Shown here piece after piece: positions 1 to 7,161 of a stretch of 64,000 nt of DNA. Every line of letters begins with the position of its first letter. Position 1 is the first letter of the stretch. The notes under the pieces were generated by a model, which was not told the DNA's origin, ran no database searches, and saw nothing but the letters and a program-made list of their open reading frames with translations. The DNA lies in the NCBI RefSeq assembly GCF_009800965.1, contig NZ_WUAF01000003.1, positions 248,001 through 312,000 on the forward strand, given 5' to 3'. The position numbers and the translations under genes are program-made. This DNA comes from Cognatazoarcus halotolerans. GTDB lineage: Bacteria; Pseudomonadota; Gammaproteobacteria; Burkholderiales; Rhodocyclaceae.

Positions 1-305
1 AGAACTTCCTGCACATGCATATGGAAGAAACGGACCACAACGAAGCGCTCTGGCTGGCCTGTTCGGATGCCGAGCTGATCGAACTGGAGCACCGTATCCA
101 CGCCATGATCCAACCTGCCGAGATGGCTCTGGCGCTACGCTGGATGATCCCGGCGATGACCCCGGCCGAGCGGCTCGCGGTGATGGGGCCGTTGCGCGAG
201 GCGGTTCCGCCTGCGGTGTTCGAGTCCTTGCTCGACGATGTGCGTCCTCATCTCGATGCGCGGGCGCTGGCCAAGCTGGAGAGTGGCCTGCGCCGCGCTG
301 CCTGA
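1..305 (+). CDS. Hemerythrin-like (HHE) domain protein, 3' part only
   Basis: The reading frame is already open at base 3, so the gene begins upstream of the window; only about 101 C-terminal residues are visible. The first residues, NFLHMHMEETDHN, resemble the last helix of hemerythrin-like proteins, where an H...MEE pattern supplies ligands to the di-iron centre. The remaining 85 residues are helical and match in style the C-terminal extension of betaproteobacterial HHE proteins. Such proteins bind oxygen or nitric oxide or sense redox state. The stop lies 9 bp from the convergent stop of the GAF/flavin protein. The family call is from the partial motif only; the N-terminal metal ligands are outside the window. 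Confidence 0.6.
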   Translation, partial: NFLHMHMEETDHNEALWLACSDAELIELEHRIHAMIQPAEMALALRWMIPAMTPAERLAVMGPLREAVPPAVFESLLDDVRPHLDARALAKLESGLRRAA

Positions 306-314
306 GGCGACCGT

Positions 315-1655
315 TCAGCCCTCGCCCTCGAGAACGACCGGGCGCGCCAGCGCCAGCCGGAAGCGCCCGCGTCCGGTCTTCTCGATGCGTAGATGTTCGC
401 AGCGGTCGGCCAGGCGGCGCGACAGCAGGATCAGCCGCGCGTCGAGGTTGTCACACAGTTCAGGCAATTTGAGGCCGAGGTCGAGGCGCAGCTCACGGTT
501 GGAGAACTCGCTGCGGCCGCTGTCGGCGTGTTCGCGCAGAAGCTTCCAGAGGATCGCGCCGGCGACGCCCTTGATGAGGTATTCGTCGTCGAGGAAGACG
601 CTGTTGTCGCGCCCGAAGTGTCTGACCCGCAGGGCCGCCCCTTGGCCAACCGCGGCGGGTGCGGCCGGTGCGGCGCCTTCTTCCCCGGTTGTGGATTGCA
701 GCGCGCACATGGCAAAGCCGACCTGTGCGCACAGCGCCACCAGTGCGTCCTCGAGGTCGTAGCCGAAGCGGCATTGCTGGTCGCTTTCGATGTAGAGCAC
801 CGCCATCAGGCGCTCGCCGGCGAGGATCGGCACCGCCAGCTGGCTGGATGGCTCGGCCAGGCCCGGCAGCGGGATCTCGGTTTCCAGTTCGTCGGCCAGT
901 TCGCCCTTTTCGATCTGTTCGCGGATCGCACGTCCATAGGCGTACTCCGCAGCCGGAAATATGATGCGGATCGGTGTGCGCTCGCGCGCCGCTACGCCGA
1001 TCACGCCCACGCCGACGGGAATCTCGGCGCCCGCGCCGGAGCTTGCGTAACCGCGGCTGGCGACAATGTAGAGTCGCTGGCCGCCCTCGTCGACCATCAG
1101 GAGCATCTGGTGATCCAGTGCAAAGTGGCGTTCGAGACAGCTGCCGAAGGTGTCGATGAGACCGTCCAGGCTGCGGCATTCGCGCAGCGCATCGACGCTG
1201 CGGCGCAGCGCCGGCAGCAGTGCCGGCCCGATCTCCGCAGGAGGCAGTTCCCGCCCCGGCAGCGCCTCGATGGCGAGCACCCGGTAGATGTCGGCGCCGA
1301 GCAGCCGGAACACCCCGGTCATGCCGGTCTGCGAGGCGATGCCGGCGAGCTTGGCCTTCATGCGCTCGAACAGCGCGCCGGACGTTTCGGTGCGCAGGTA
1401 GCGGATGGTGATGCGATAGCGCGCCGCGGTGTCGGGGTCCATCATCAGGACCGTTGCCTGCGGATTGGCGAGGATGTTCTCGCGGGTCTTGTTGAAGAAC
1501 TGGAAGGACAGCGCGACGTGGTCCTGGTCTACGTACATCAGCTGCGAGATGTAGGTGACGTTGGGCGTGCCGTCCGGGCTGCTGGTGGCGATGCCTGACG
1601 GCACGACGCCCTCGAGGCAGTTGCGCAGCGAATCCATGCTGATGAGGCGGTTCAT
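315..1655 (-). CDS. PNPOx-like flavin-fold / GAF / winged-helix-like fusion protein
   Basis: A 446-residue cytoplasmic protein in three parts. Residues 1-150 resemble a pyridoxamine-phosphate-oxidase-like FMN-binding split barrel (VPSGIATSSPDGTPNVTYIS near the start). Residues about 155-320 look like a GAF sensor domain ending in the typical VPILAGERLMAVLYIES strand. Residues 340-440 form a C-terminal module with VFLDDEYLIKGVAG and a closing RIEKTGRGRFRL hairpin, suggesting a winged helix. I chose ATG 1655 because it overlaps the stop of the upstream gene (ATGA), implying translational coupling; longer starts only extend into unrelated sequence. The architecture suggests redox- or ligand-responsive regulation. 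No DNA target is evident, and ligand and output are unknown. Confidence 0.72.
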   Translation of the reverse strand: MNRLISMDSLRNCLEGVVPSGIATSSPDGTPNVTYISQLMYVDQDHVALSFQFFNKTRENILANPQATVLMMDPDTAARYRITIRYLRTETSGALFERMKAKLAGIASQTGMTGVFRLLGADIYRVLAIEALPGRELPPAEIGPALLPALRRSVDALRECRSLDGLIDTFGSCLERHFALDHQMLLMVDEGGQRLYIVASRGYASSGAGAEIPVGVGVIGVAARERTPIRIIFPAAEYAYGRAIREQIEKGELADELETEIPLPGLAEPSSQLAVPILAGERLMAVLYIESDQQCRFGYDLEDALVALCAQVGFAMCALQSTTGEEGAAPAAPAAVGQGAALRVRHFGRDNSVFLDDEYLIKGVAGAILWKLLREHADSGRSEFSNRELRLDLGLKLPELCDNLDARLILLSRRLADRCEHLRIEKTGRGRFRLALARPVVLEGEG

Positions 1656-2149
1656 GGTGCCCCCGTCCCTGCCGGTAGCCGTGCCCCGGCCTGGGGGCCG
1701 GGCGTCTGGCCAAAGAGTTCCTGCGGCGTGAAGCTGACCACTGCGAACTCGCCCGGGGCGCAGGCGAGCAGGGTGCGGACCAGGGGCTCCGGCGTGTCGA
1801 AGACCTTGAGACGCCGGCTCATCTCGTCTACGTAGGGCCCGTGTATCGCCTGATCGCACTGGTCGACACTTTCAAGGCGTGCGTCGATCCCCTTGAGTTG
1901 CACCGTGCGGTGGCTTTCCGGTTCATTGAACACCGCGGCGATCCGGCCGGTCTCCTCGATCGCGCGCAATACCGGCTCGGCCTGCGGCCGCGATACCAGC
2001 AGGCGCAGCCGCGTTGGTGCCTCGGGCGCGATCCTGCAGCCCAGGCCGCGCACCAGCGTGGCCATGCCGTTGGTGCCGGTGGCGGCGAAGTGGATCGAGA
2101 TGTGGCTGGTCAGGAAGGCGGCCAGCGCCGGGTTGAGCGGGGAGGTCAT
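1652..2149 (-). CDS. Pyridoxamine 5'-phosphate oxidase-like flavin-fold protein
   Basis: A 165-residue protein with the PNPOx-like split-barrel pattern: an N-terminal helix, then HISIHFAATGTNGMATLVRG, where family members expose substrate or cofactor, and later strands around RTVQLKGIDARLES. Family members bind FMN, F420 or haem, so the cofactor cannot be assigned. The ATG at 2149 is preferred over a TTG 33 bp upstream because the alignment-like core starts just after it. The stop overlaps the start of the GAF fusion gene by four bases, so the two are very likely co-translated and may act together, with a second flavin-fold domain in the partner. Confidence 0.7.
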   Translation of the reverse strand: MTSPLNPALAAFLTSHISIHFAATGTNGMATLVRGLGCRIAPEAPTRLRLLVSRPQAEPVLRAIEETGRIAAVFNEPESHRTVQLKGIDARLESVDQCDQAIHGPYVDEMSRRLKVFDTPEPLVRTLLACAPGEFAVVSFTPQELFGQTPGPQAGARLPAGTGAP

Positions 2150-2221
2150 CGAGCGCGAAGCCTCGTCGGACGCAATGTGCAAAATCTAGCGCATCCGCGC
2201 CCGTGCGTGTGCGGGAGATTG

Positions 2222-2641
2222 CTAATTCAGCAGCGCCAGAATGACGCTGTAGCGCAAGGCCTTGCCGAGCGCCATCCAGCCGAGGCAGGGCAGCCAGCCG
2301 AGACGCAGCCAGCCTGCCGCAGCGCACAGCGCGTCGCCCACCAGTGGTGCCCAGGCGAGGATCAGCGCGGGGGCCCCGTGGCGCTGCAGCCAGGCCAGAC
2401 GCTCGGGCGCGCCGGCCTGAGGGAACAGGCGCGCCAGCAGGTAGGTGCTCATGCCGCCCAGGGTGTTGCCGACGGTTGCGAGCACCAGCGCCGCGTTGGC
2501 CTGCCCGGGATGCAGGCTTACCAGCCCGGCGAAGACCGCCTCGGAGCCGCCGGGCAGAATGGTGGCGGCCAGAAAGCTCGCAACGAAGAGCGCAGCGAGG
2601 CCCGCATCGGGGCCGGGATCGAGCAGGGTGAGGAAATCCAT
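2222..2641 (-). CDS. YqaA-family small inner-membrane protein
   Basis: A 139-residue hydrophobic protein with about four membrane segments. The segment FLAATILPGGSEAVFAGLV near residues 23-41 and the glycine-rich VGNTLGGMSTYLLAR loop are typical of the YqaA branch of the DedA/SNARE-associated superfamily, whose characterised relatives move undecaprenyl phosphate or other lipids. Length agrees with YqaA proteins (about 140-145 residues). ATG 2641 starts the family-typical N-terminus. It lies between the phosphoesterase and the flavin-fold pair on the same strand with gaps of about 70-100 bp, so co-transcription is possible but not shown. The precise substrate is unknown. Confidence 0.8.
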   Translation of the reverse strand: MDFLTLLDPGPDAGLAALFVASFLAATILPGGSEAVFAGLVSLHPGQANAALVLATVGNTLGGMSTYLLARLFPQAGAPERLAWLQRHGAPALILAWAPLVGDALCAAAGWLRLGWLPCLGWMALGKALRYSVILALLN

Positions 2642-2738
2642 GGCCGCGACTGTAACGCGATGGCGTGGGTCGCGCCTGGTACGCGCCCCACGCAGCGGCC
2701 GCGCCCCGGCGCGGGCCGGGGCGCCGGTCCCACGAGTT

Positions 2739-3800
2739 TCAGCGCTGCGGCGCGTTGGCGGCGACGATGTGCTGGATCACGCGGAACACGTTCTCGTCGC
2801 GCGGATCGACCTCGATCTCAACCCAGTGGATGTTCGCCGAGCCGAAGTTCTCGACCCGCGTGACGTTGGTCACCAGCGAGGTGGCACCGCTTGCGTCCGG
2901 CGCATTGAGCGGCTTGTCGACGCGGAAATAGTGGCTGTCGCCGTGGGCGATCATGACCGGTTTGCCGTAGGCGATGGCGTTGCGGGTGATCGCATCGAGC
3001 ACGGCGTTGAAGCCGCGGCGCTCCAGATCGCTGGCCGGCAGATCGAAGTTGGGATTGGCCTGCATGGCGATCAGCACGCCGCTGGCGCGGGTGGCCCGCG
3101 CATGGGCAAAGATCCGCTCGATCCAGGCCAGGTTGGCCGTCTCGCGCGCCTGATACTCCGCGATGCGGTCGGCGCGCGGGTTTTCGTAGCTGTCGGAGGC
3201 GTCGATCTGGTTCCACGGGGCGAGATCGTTGTTGCTGCCGATTACGTGCAGGGTGGCGATGGTGGCGCCAGAGAAGGACCATAGCTGGTTCTCGACGAAG
3301 GTCTCGAAGCCGCGTTCGAAAGCCTGGGTGTGCACCCGCATCGGCTTGCCGCCGGTGCTCATGCCGGGTACCGGGTAGAAGATCTCGCGCAGCTTGGCGA
3401 GCCGTTCCACCGGGTTGTAGCCGCCGTTGTTGCTGCGGTGGCAGTCAGTCCAGTCGTTATCGCCCGGGGTCAGCACGAAGGCGGTGCGGAAGGTCTGGTA
3501 TTGCTCGAAGCGATGCATCAGCAGGGCGTCGTCGCAGCGCTCGCTGCCGGCCTTGATGTCGCCGGTGTGGATCACGAAGCGCACTTGGCGCGCGTTGTTG
3601 ATTTCCTTGATGACACGGTCGAATTTCGGTTCGGCTGCAGTACCGTAGGGCGTATCGCCGATCAGCGCGAACGAGGCGGTGTTGCGGGCGTGCTCGTTGA
3701 CGCGATTGCCCCAGGGATTGTCGTCGGCGATGGCGGGCGCCGACAGGGTGAGGCTGGCGAGGGCGGAAAGCGCGAGCACGCGCAGACGTCGGGAATGCAT
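2739..3800 (-). CDS. Secreted calcineurin-like metallophosphoesterase
   Basis: A 353-residue protein with a clear Sec signal peptide (about residues 1-25, ending SAPAIA before DDNPWG). Metallophosphoesterase blocks are visible in order: FALIGDTPYG near residue 45, VIHTGDIKAG near 77, LTPGDNDWTDC near 110, and PVMIAHGDSHYFR near 285, which supply the Asp/His/Asn ligands of a two-metal centre. It therefore probably hydrolyses a phosphoester in the periplasm; the substrate is not evident. The gene is divergent from ilvA, with about 200 bp between the two starts. The start ATG is followed directly by the signal peptide, which fixes the N-terminus. Confidence 0.78.
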   Translation of the reverse strand: MHSRRLRVLALSALASLTLSAPAIADDNPWGNRVNEHARNTASFALIGDTPYGTAAEPKFDRVIKEINNARQVRFVIHTGDIKAGSERCDDALLMHRFEQYQTFRTAFVLTPGDNDWTDCHRSNNGGYNPVERLAKLREIFYPVPGMSTGGKPMRVHTQAFERGFETFVENQLWSFSGATIATLHVIGSNNDLAPWNQIDASDSYENPRADRIAEYQARETANLAWIERIFAHARATRASGVLIAMQANPNFDLPASDLERRGFNAVLDAITRNAIAYGKPVMIAHGDSHYFRVDKPLNAPDASGATSLVTNVTRVENFGSANIHWVEIEVDPRDENVFRVIQHIVAANAPQR

Positions 3801-3971
3801 TGGAAGTCTCCTTGATAGGATGGTCGGGCTGGGGCGCCCGGCGGTGCTTGAAACGGGTCGGGCACCGAGACTCTAGGCAGTCAATGTGTCGGTTTCGTGT
3901 CCCGAGAGAAGTGTGTCGGCCGATGATGCCGAAAGCGTGCCTTGCGGCGGTGCAGCGCGGGCTGTTACGCT

Positions 3972-4006
3972 CCAACCCTTTTCCCCCGTGGACGCAAGGG
4001 TTCTGG
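3972..4006 (+). promoter_or_regulatory. Leader hairpin sequestering the ilvA ribosome-binding site
   Basis: AACCCTT at 3974-3980 is perfectly complementary to AAGGGTT at 3996-4002. Flanking CCA and TGG extend the pairing with a small bulge. The AAGGG at 3996-4000 is the only plausible Shine-Dalgarno for ATG 4008, so the helix would hide it. Seen in sequence; the regulatory role is inference. Confidence 0.35.
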
Positions 4007-4007
4007 C

Positions 4008-5531
4008 ATGACCGCGAAGCAGGCAGACGATTATCTGGAGCGCATCCTCAATGCGCAGGTTTATGACGTGGCGGAGGAAACGCCGCTCGATTACGCGCCC
4101 AACCTGTCTGCCCGAATTCACAACAGCATTTTCCTCAAGCGCGAAGACATGCAGCCGGTCTTCAGCTTCAAGATCCGCGGCGCCTACAACAAGATGGCCA
4201 AGCTCTCGCCGCAGGCGCTCAAGCGTGGCGTGATCTGCGCCTCCGCCGGCAACCACGCCCAGGGCGTGGCGCTGTCCGCGAGCTTCCTCGGCGTGCGCGC
4301 GGTGATCGTGATGCCCACCACCACGCCGCAGATCAAGATCGATGCGGTCAAGAACCGTGGCGGCGAGGTGGTGCTGGCGGGCGAATCGTATTCCGACGCC
4401 TACGCCCACGCGATCGAACTCGAAAAGGCCGAAAAACTCACCTTCGTCCACCCCTACGACGATCCCGACGTGATCGCCGGCCAGGGCACCATCGCGATGG
4501 AGATCCTGCGCCAGCACCCCAAGCCGCTGCATGCGGTGTTCTGCTGCGTTGGTGGTGGCGGCCTCATCGCCGGGGTTGCTGCCTACATCAAGCGGGTGCG
4601 GCCGGACGTGAAGATCATCGGCGTGGAGGCGGTCGATGCCTGCGCCATGACCCAGTCACTCGAGAAGGGTGAGCGGGTCGAGCTCGAGCAGGTCGGCCTG
4701 TTCGCCGACGGCGCGGCGGTCAAGCTGGTGGGCGCGGAAACCTTCCGACTTTGCCAGCAGTATGTGGACGAGATGATCCTGGTTGACAACGATGCCATCT
4801 GCGCCGCGATCAAGGATGTGTTCGAAGACACCCGCTCCATCCTCGAACCGGCCGGCGCGCTCGCCGTGGCCGGTGCCAAGGAATGGGCCAAGCGCAACAA
4901 GCTGCGCGACAAGACGCTCGTCGCGGTGGCCTCTGGCGCCAACATGAACTTCGACCGCCTGCGTTTCGTCGCGGAGCGCGCCGAGCTCGGCGAACAGCGC
5001 GAAGCGGTGCTGGCGGTGACGATCCCGGAAAAACCGGGCTCTTTCCGCAAGTTCATCGGCGTGCTCGGCAACCGCAACATCACCGAATTCAACTACCGCT
5101 ACGCCAACCAGGAAGTCGCCCACATCTTCGTCGGCGTCTCGGTGCACAACCGCAGCGAGGCCGAGCGCCTGGTGGAAATGCTCGAGCGCCACGAACTGCC
5201 AGCCATCGATCTCACCGACGACGAGATGGCCAAGAGCCACATCCGCTACATGGTCGGCGGCCACGCCCCGCAGGCGGACAACGAGGTGCTCTACCGTTTC
5301 ATCTTCCCCGAGCGCCCCGGCGCACTCATGAATTTCCTTTCGACTCTGCGCTCTGACTGGAACATCAGCCTCTTCCACTACCGCAACCATGGCTCCGACT
5401 TCGGCCGCGTGCTGGTCGGCATGCAGGTCCCCGAGGCCGACAAGCCGGCCTTCCAGGACTTCCTGGATCGGCTGGGTTATGAATACGTGGATGAGAGCGG
5501 CAATCCGGCCTACCGGATGTTTCTTGGCTGA
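4008..5531 (+). CDS. ilvA: Threonine ammonia-lyase, biosynthetic (IlvA)
   Basis: A 507-residue PLP enzyme converting L-threonine to 2-oxobutanoate and ammonia, the first step of isoleucine synthesis. The PLP lysine sits in SFKIRGAYNKM (near residue 55), followed by SAGNHAQGVA and the glycine-rich phosphate-binding CVGGGGLIAG loop. After residue about 335 there are two ACT-like regulatory repeats, each opening with a PEKPGSF- or PERPGAL-type turn, as in the long isoleucine-feedback-inhibited form. ATG 4008 is chosen because family N-termini start near MTAKQADDYL and an AAGGG lies 7 bp upstream. It stands alone between a divergent phosphoesterase gene and a strong terminator. Confidence 0.95.
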   Translation: MTAKQADDYLERILNAQVYDVAEETPLDYAPNLSARIHNSIFLKREDMQPVFSFKIRGAYNKMAKLSPQALKRGVICASAGNHAQGVALSASFLGVRAVIVMPTTTPQIKIDAVKNRGGEVVLAGESYSDAYAHAIELEKAEKLTFVHPYDDPDVIAGQGTIAMEILRQHPKPLHAVFCCVGGGGLIAGVAAYIKRVRPDVKIIGVEAVDACAMTQSLEKGERVELEQVGLFADGAAVKLVGAETFRLCQQYVDEMILVDNDAICAAIKDVFEDTRSILEPAGALAVAGAKEWAKRNKLRDKTLVAVASGANMNFDRLRFVAERAELGEQREAVLAVTIPEKPGSFRKFIGVLGNRNITEFNYRYANQEVAHIFVGVSVHNRSEAERLVEMLERHELPAIDLTDDEMAKSHIRYMVGGHAPQADNEVLYRFIFPERPGALMNFLSTLRSDWNISLFHYRNHGSDFGRVLVGMQVPEADKPAFQDFLDRLGYEYVDESGNPAYRMFLG

Positions 5532-5545
5532 GGGGCGGCAATGGG

Positions 5546-5573
5546 GGCGACACCGATGGTGTCGCCGTTTCTA
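5546..5573 (+). terminator. Intrinsic terminator after ilvA
   Basis: GGCGACACC (5546-5554), loop GAT, GGTGTCGCC (5558-5566): a perfect 9-bp stem with a 3-nt loop followed by GTTTCTA, 14 bp after the ilvA stop. It separates ilvA from the accessory ATPase/TPR unit. Confidence 0.8.
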
Positions 5574-5802
5574 ATTGGAGCGTGTCTATTTCTTCCGAGG
5601 TGATTTTGGTCGAGAGGATTGGGCTGGGCGCCCCCTGCTTCGATCCCGGAAGGCGGCACATCAGGTCTGTTTCCTGACGCACCAACCAGTGGGTGGGTCC
5701 TGTTGTCCAACCCTACGGGGCAGGGCGGCTTATGGAGCTGGCCTTTAGTACGTAGAATCGAAACTTGCGGGTTTCGGGTAGTCGCCAGTAAAGGGGCAGC
5801 GG
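5574..5802. other. Intergenic region upstream of the ATPase/TPR unit
   Basis: About 230 bp without a convincing gene. A possible -10 hexamer TAGAAT lies at 5753-5758 without a good -35. A short GAAAC/GTTTC inverted repeat (5760-5764, 5771-5775) follows. Any promoter for the downstream pair must lie here because ilvA is terminated. Nothing recognisable as an attachment site was seen. Confidence 0.4.
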
Positions 5803-7161
5803 ATGGATGACAAGAGAAAGCGGGCAAAACAGTTCTACAACGCGCTCGATTTCGACAAGCCAATCAATTTCGGGCTCGACCGGCTCGTGTCGGCTGAAAG
5901 GGCCCTGCCCGAAAAGATTTATGTGCCTTGCATCCATGGCGGTAGCGAGCGCGATCCGGTTGAAGAGCTTGCCAACCAGATTGATTTCTCGTTGAGCGCC
6001 GGCTCCTACCTTTTCTCCGGCAATCGTGGTACCGGCAAGACGACTGAACTGCTCCGCCTCGCGAGGCGCCTGGAGGAGTTGAGTTGCGAAGTCTTCTATG
6101 TAGACATGGCGGACTATCTCCCGCTTACCCAGCGCATCGAAGTCACGGATTTTCTGATCAGCGTGATAGGCGCATTCTCCGAAAAGGCCGCTGAGCGTAT
6201 CGGTGAGAACCCCGCAGGAGCGGGGTATCTCGAGCGGGTCTTGCAATTTCTGCAGGCGGAGGTGTCCTTCGATGAAATCAAGCTGCCAGCCGGCCCCATC
6301 GAATTCAAGGCATCGCTCAACCAGAACCCCAGCTTCAAGCGAGAGCTTCAGAAGAAAACCCGCGGTGTCGTCGAACGGCTGGTCGAACAGGCGCGCGCCT
6401 ATGTACTGGATGTAGTCGAGGCACTGCGGCAGAAGCGTAGCGATCCTGACCTGAAGATCGTCCTGATTGTCGACTCGATAGAGCGGCTACGCGGCGTTGG
6501 CGACAGTCAGGATGTCCGGGAGATTTTCAAGAGCGCCGAGACGCTGTTCGCCTCGCACGCCGACAAGTTGCGTTTTTCCGGGCTGAATACGATCTACACC
6601 GTGCCGCCATATCTGTCGGCGCTGGCGGGCGGGCTGGGCGCCTATTATGCGGGCGGCCGGATTTACACCTTGCCAAGTCTGCACATCTACACCTGTTGTC
6701 CAGAGCCAGGCAAAGCCCCAGCGACGGACGAGACCGGCATCGCGAAAATGCGCGACATCGTGGATCGACGCTTCGCCTTCTGGCGGGATTTCTTTACCGA
6801 GGCGGCACTTGCAAGGCTTGCCCAGAGTTCGGGCGGGGATCTCCGCGACTACTTCCGGATGCTTCGGTTGGCGCTCGCTCGCGCGCCGCAGTCAGCGTTG
6901 CCGCTTTCCGGCGGCATCGTGGAAGATGCCGAAAACGCGGTGCGAAACGACATGCTACCCATTGCCGACGACGACCGCGTCTGGCTTCAGGAAATCAGTC
7001 GCACCCACAAGCCAGCCCTCCCGAGTCTGGACAAGCTGCCCGACTTTGCGCGCCTGCAACAAGGCAAGTACGTGCTGAACTATCGCAACGGTGAGGACTG
7101 GTACGACCTTCATCCACTGCTGCGGATGGAACTGGACGGAAATGGCGGACGCCGGACTTGA
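5803..7161 (+). CDS. P-loop ATPase (AAA/STAND-like) of a two-gene accessory unit
   Basis: A 452-residue cytoplasmic ATPase. Walker A GNRGTGKTT is at residues 73-81 and a hydrophobic Walker B ending in Asp (IVLIVDSIE) at 219-227. The helical stretch GGDLRDYFRMLRLAL at about 344-358 resembles the sensor-2/lid helix of Orc/Cdc6-like and STAND NTPases. The C-terminus (YVLNYRNGEDWYDLHPLLR, about 423-441) looks like a small winged-helix segment. It overlaps the next gene by 20 bp, so the two are made together. G+C is visibly lower than in ilvA: the 60-base line at 6061 has 33 G/C, the line at 4201 has 44. The specific function is unknown. A signal-transducing or immune ATPase controlling the TPR partner is inference. 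Confidence 0.72.
   Translation: MDDKRKRAKQFYNALDFDKPINFGLDRLVSAERALPEKIYVPCIHGGSERDPVEELANQIDFSLSAGSYLFSGNRGTGKTTELLRLARRLEELSCEVFYVDMADYLPLTQRIEVTDFLISVIGAFSEKAAERIGENPAGAGYLERVLQFLQAEVSFDEIKLPAGPIEFKASLNQNPSFKRELQKKTRGVVERLVEQARAYVLDVVEALRQKRSDPDLKIVLIVDSIERLRGVGDSQDVREIFKSAETLFASHADKLRFSGLNTIYTVPPYLSALAGGLGAYYAGGRIYTLPSLHIYTCCPEPGKAPATDETGIAKMRDIVDRRFAFWRDFFTEAALARLAQSSGGDLRDYFRMLRLALARAPQSALPLSGGIVEDAENAVRNDMLPIADDDRVWLQEISRTHKPALPSLDKLPDFARLQQGKYVLNYRNGEDWYDLHPLLRMELDGNGGRRT

Noticed and set aside
393-1598. A 401-codon plus-strand open frame over the GAF protein
   Set aside because: Shadow of the GAF/flavin gene; no motif, ribosome-binding site or homology-like pattern.
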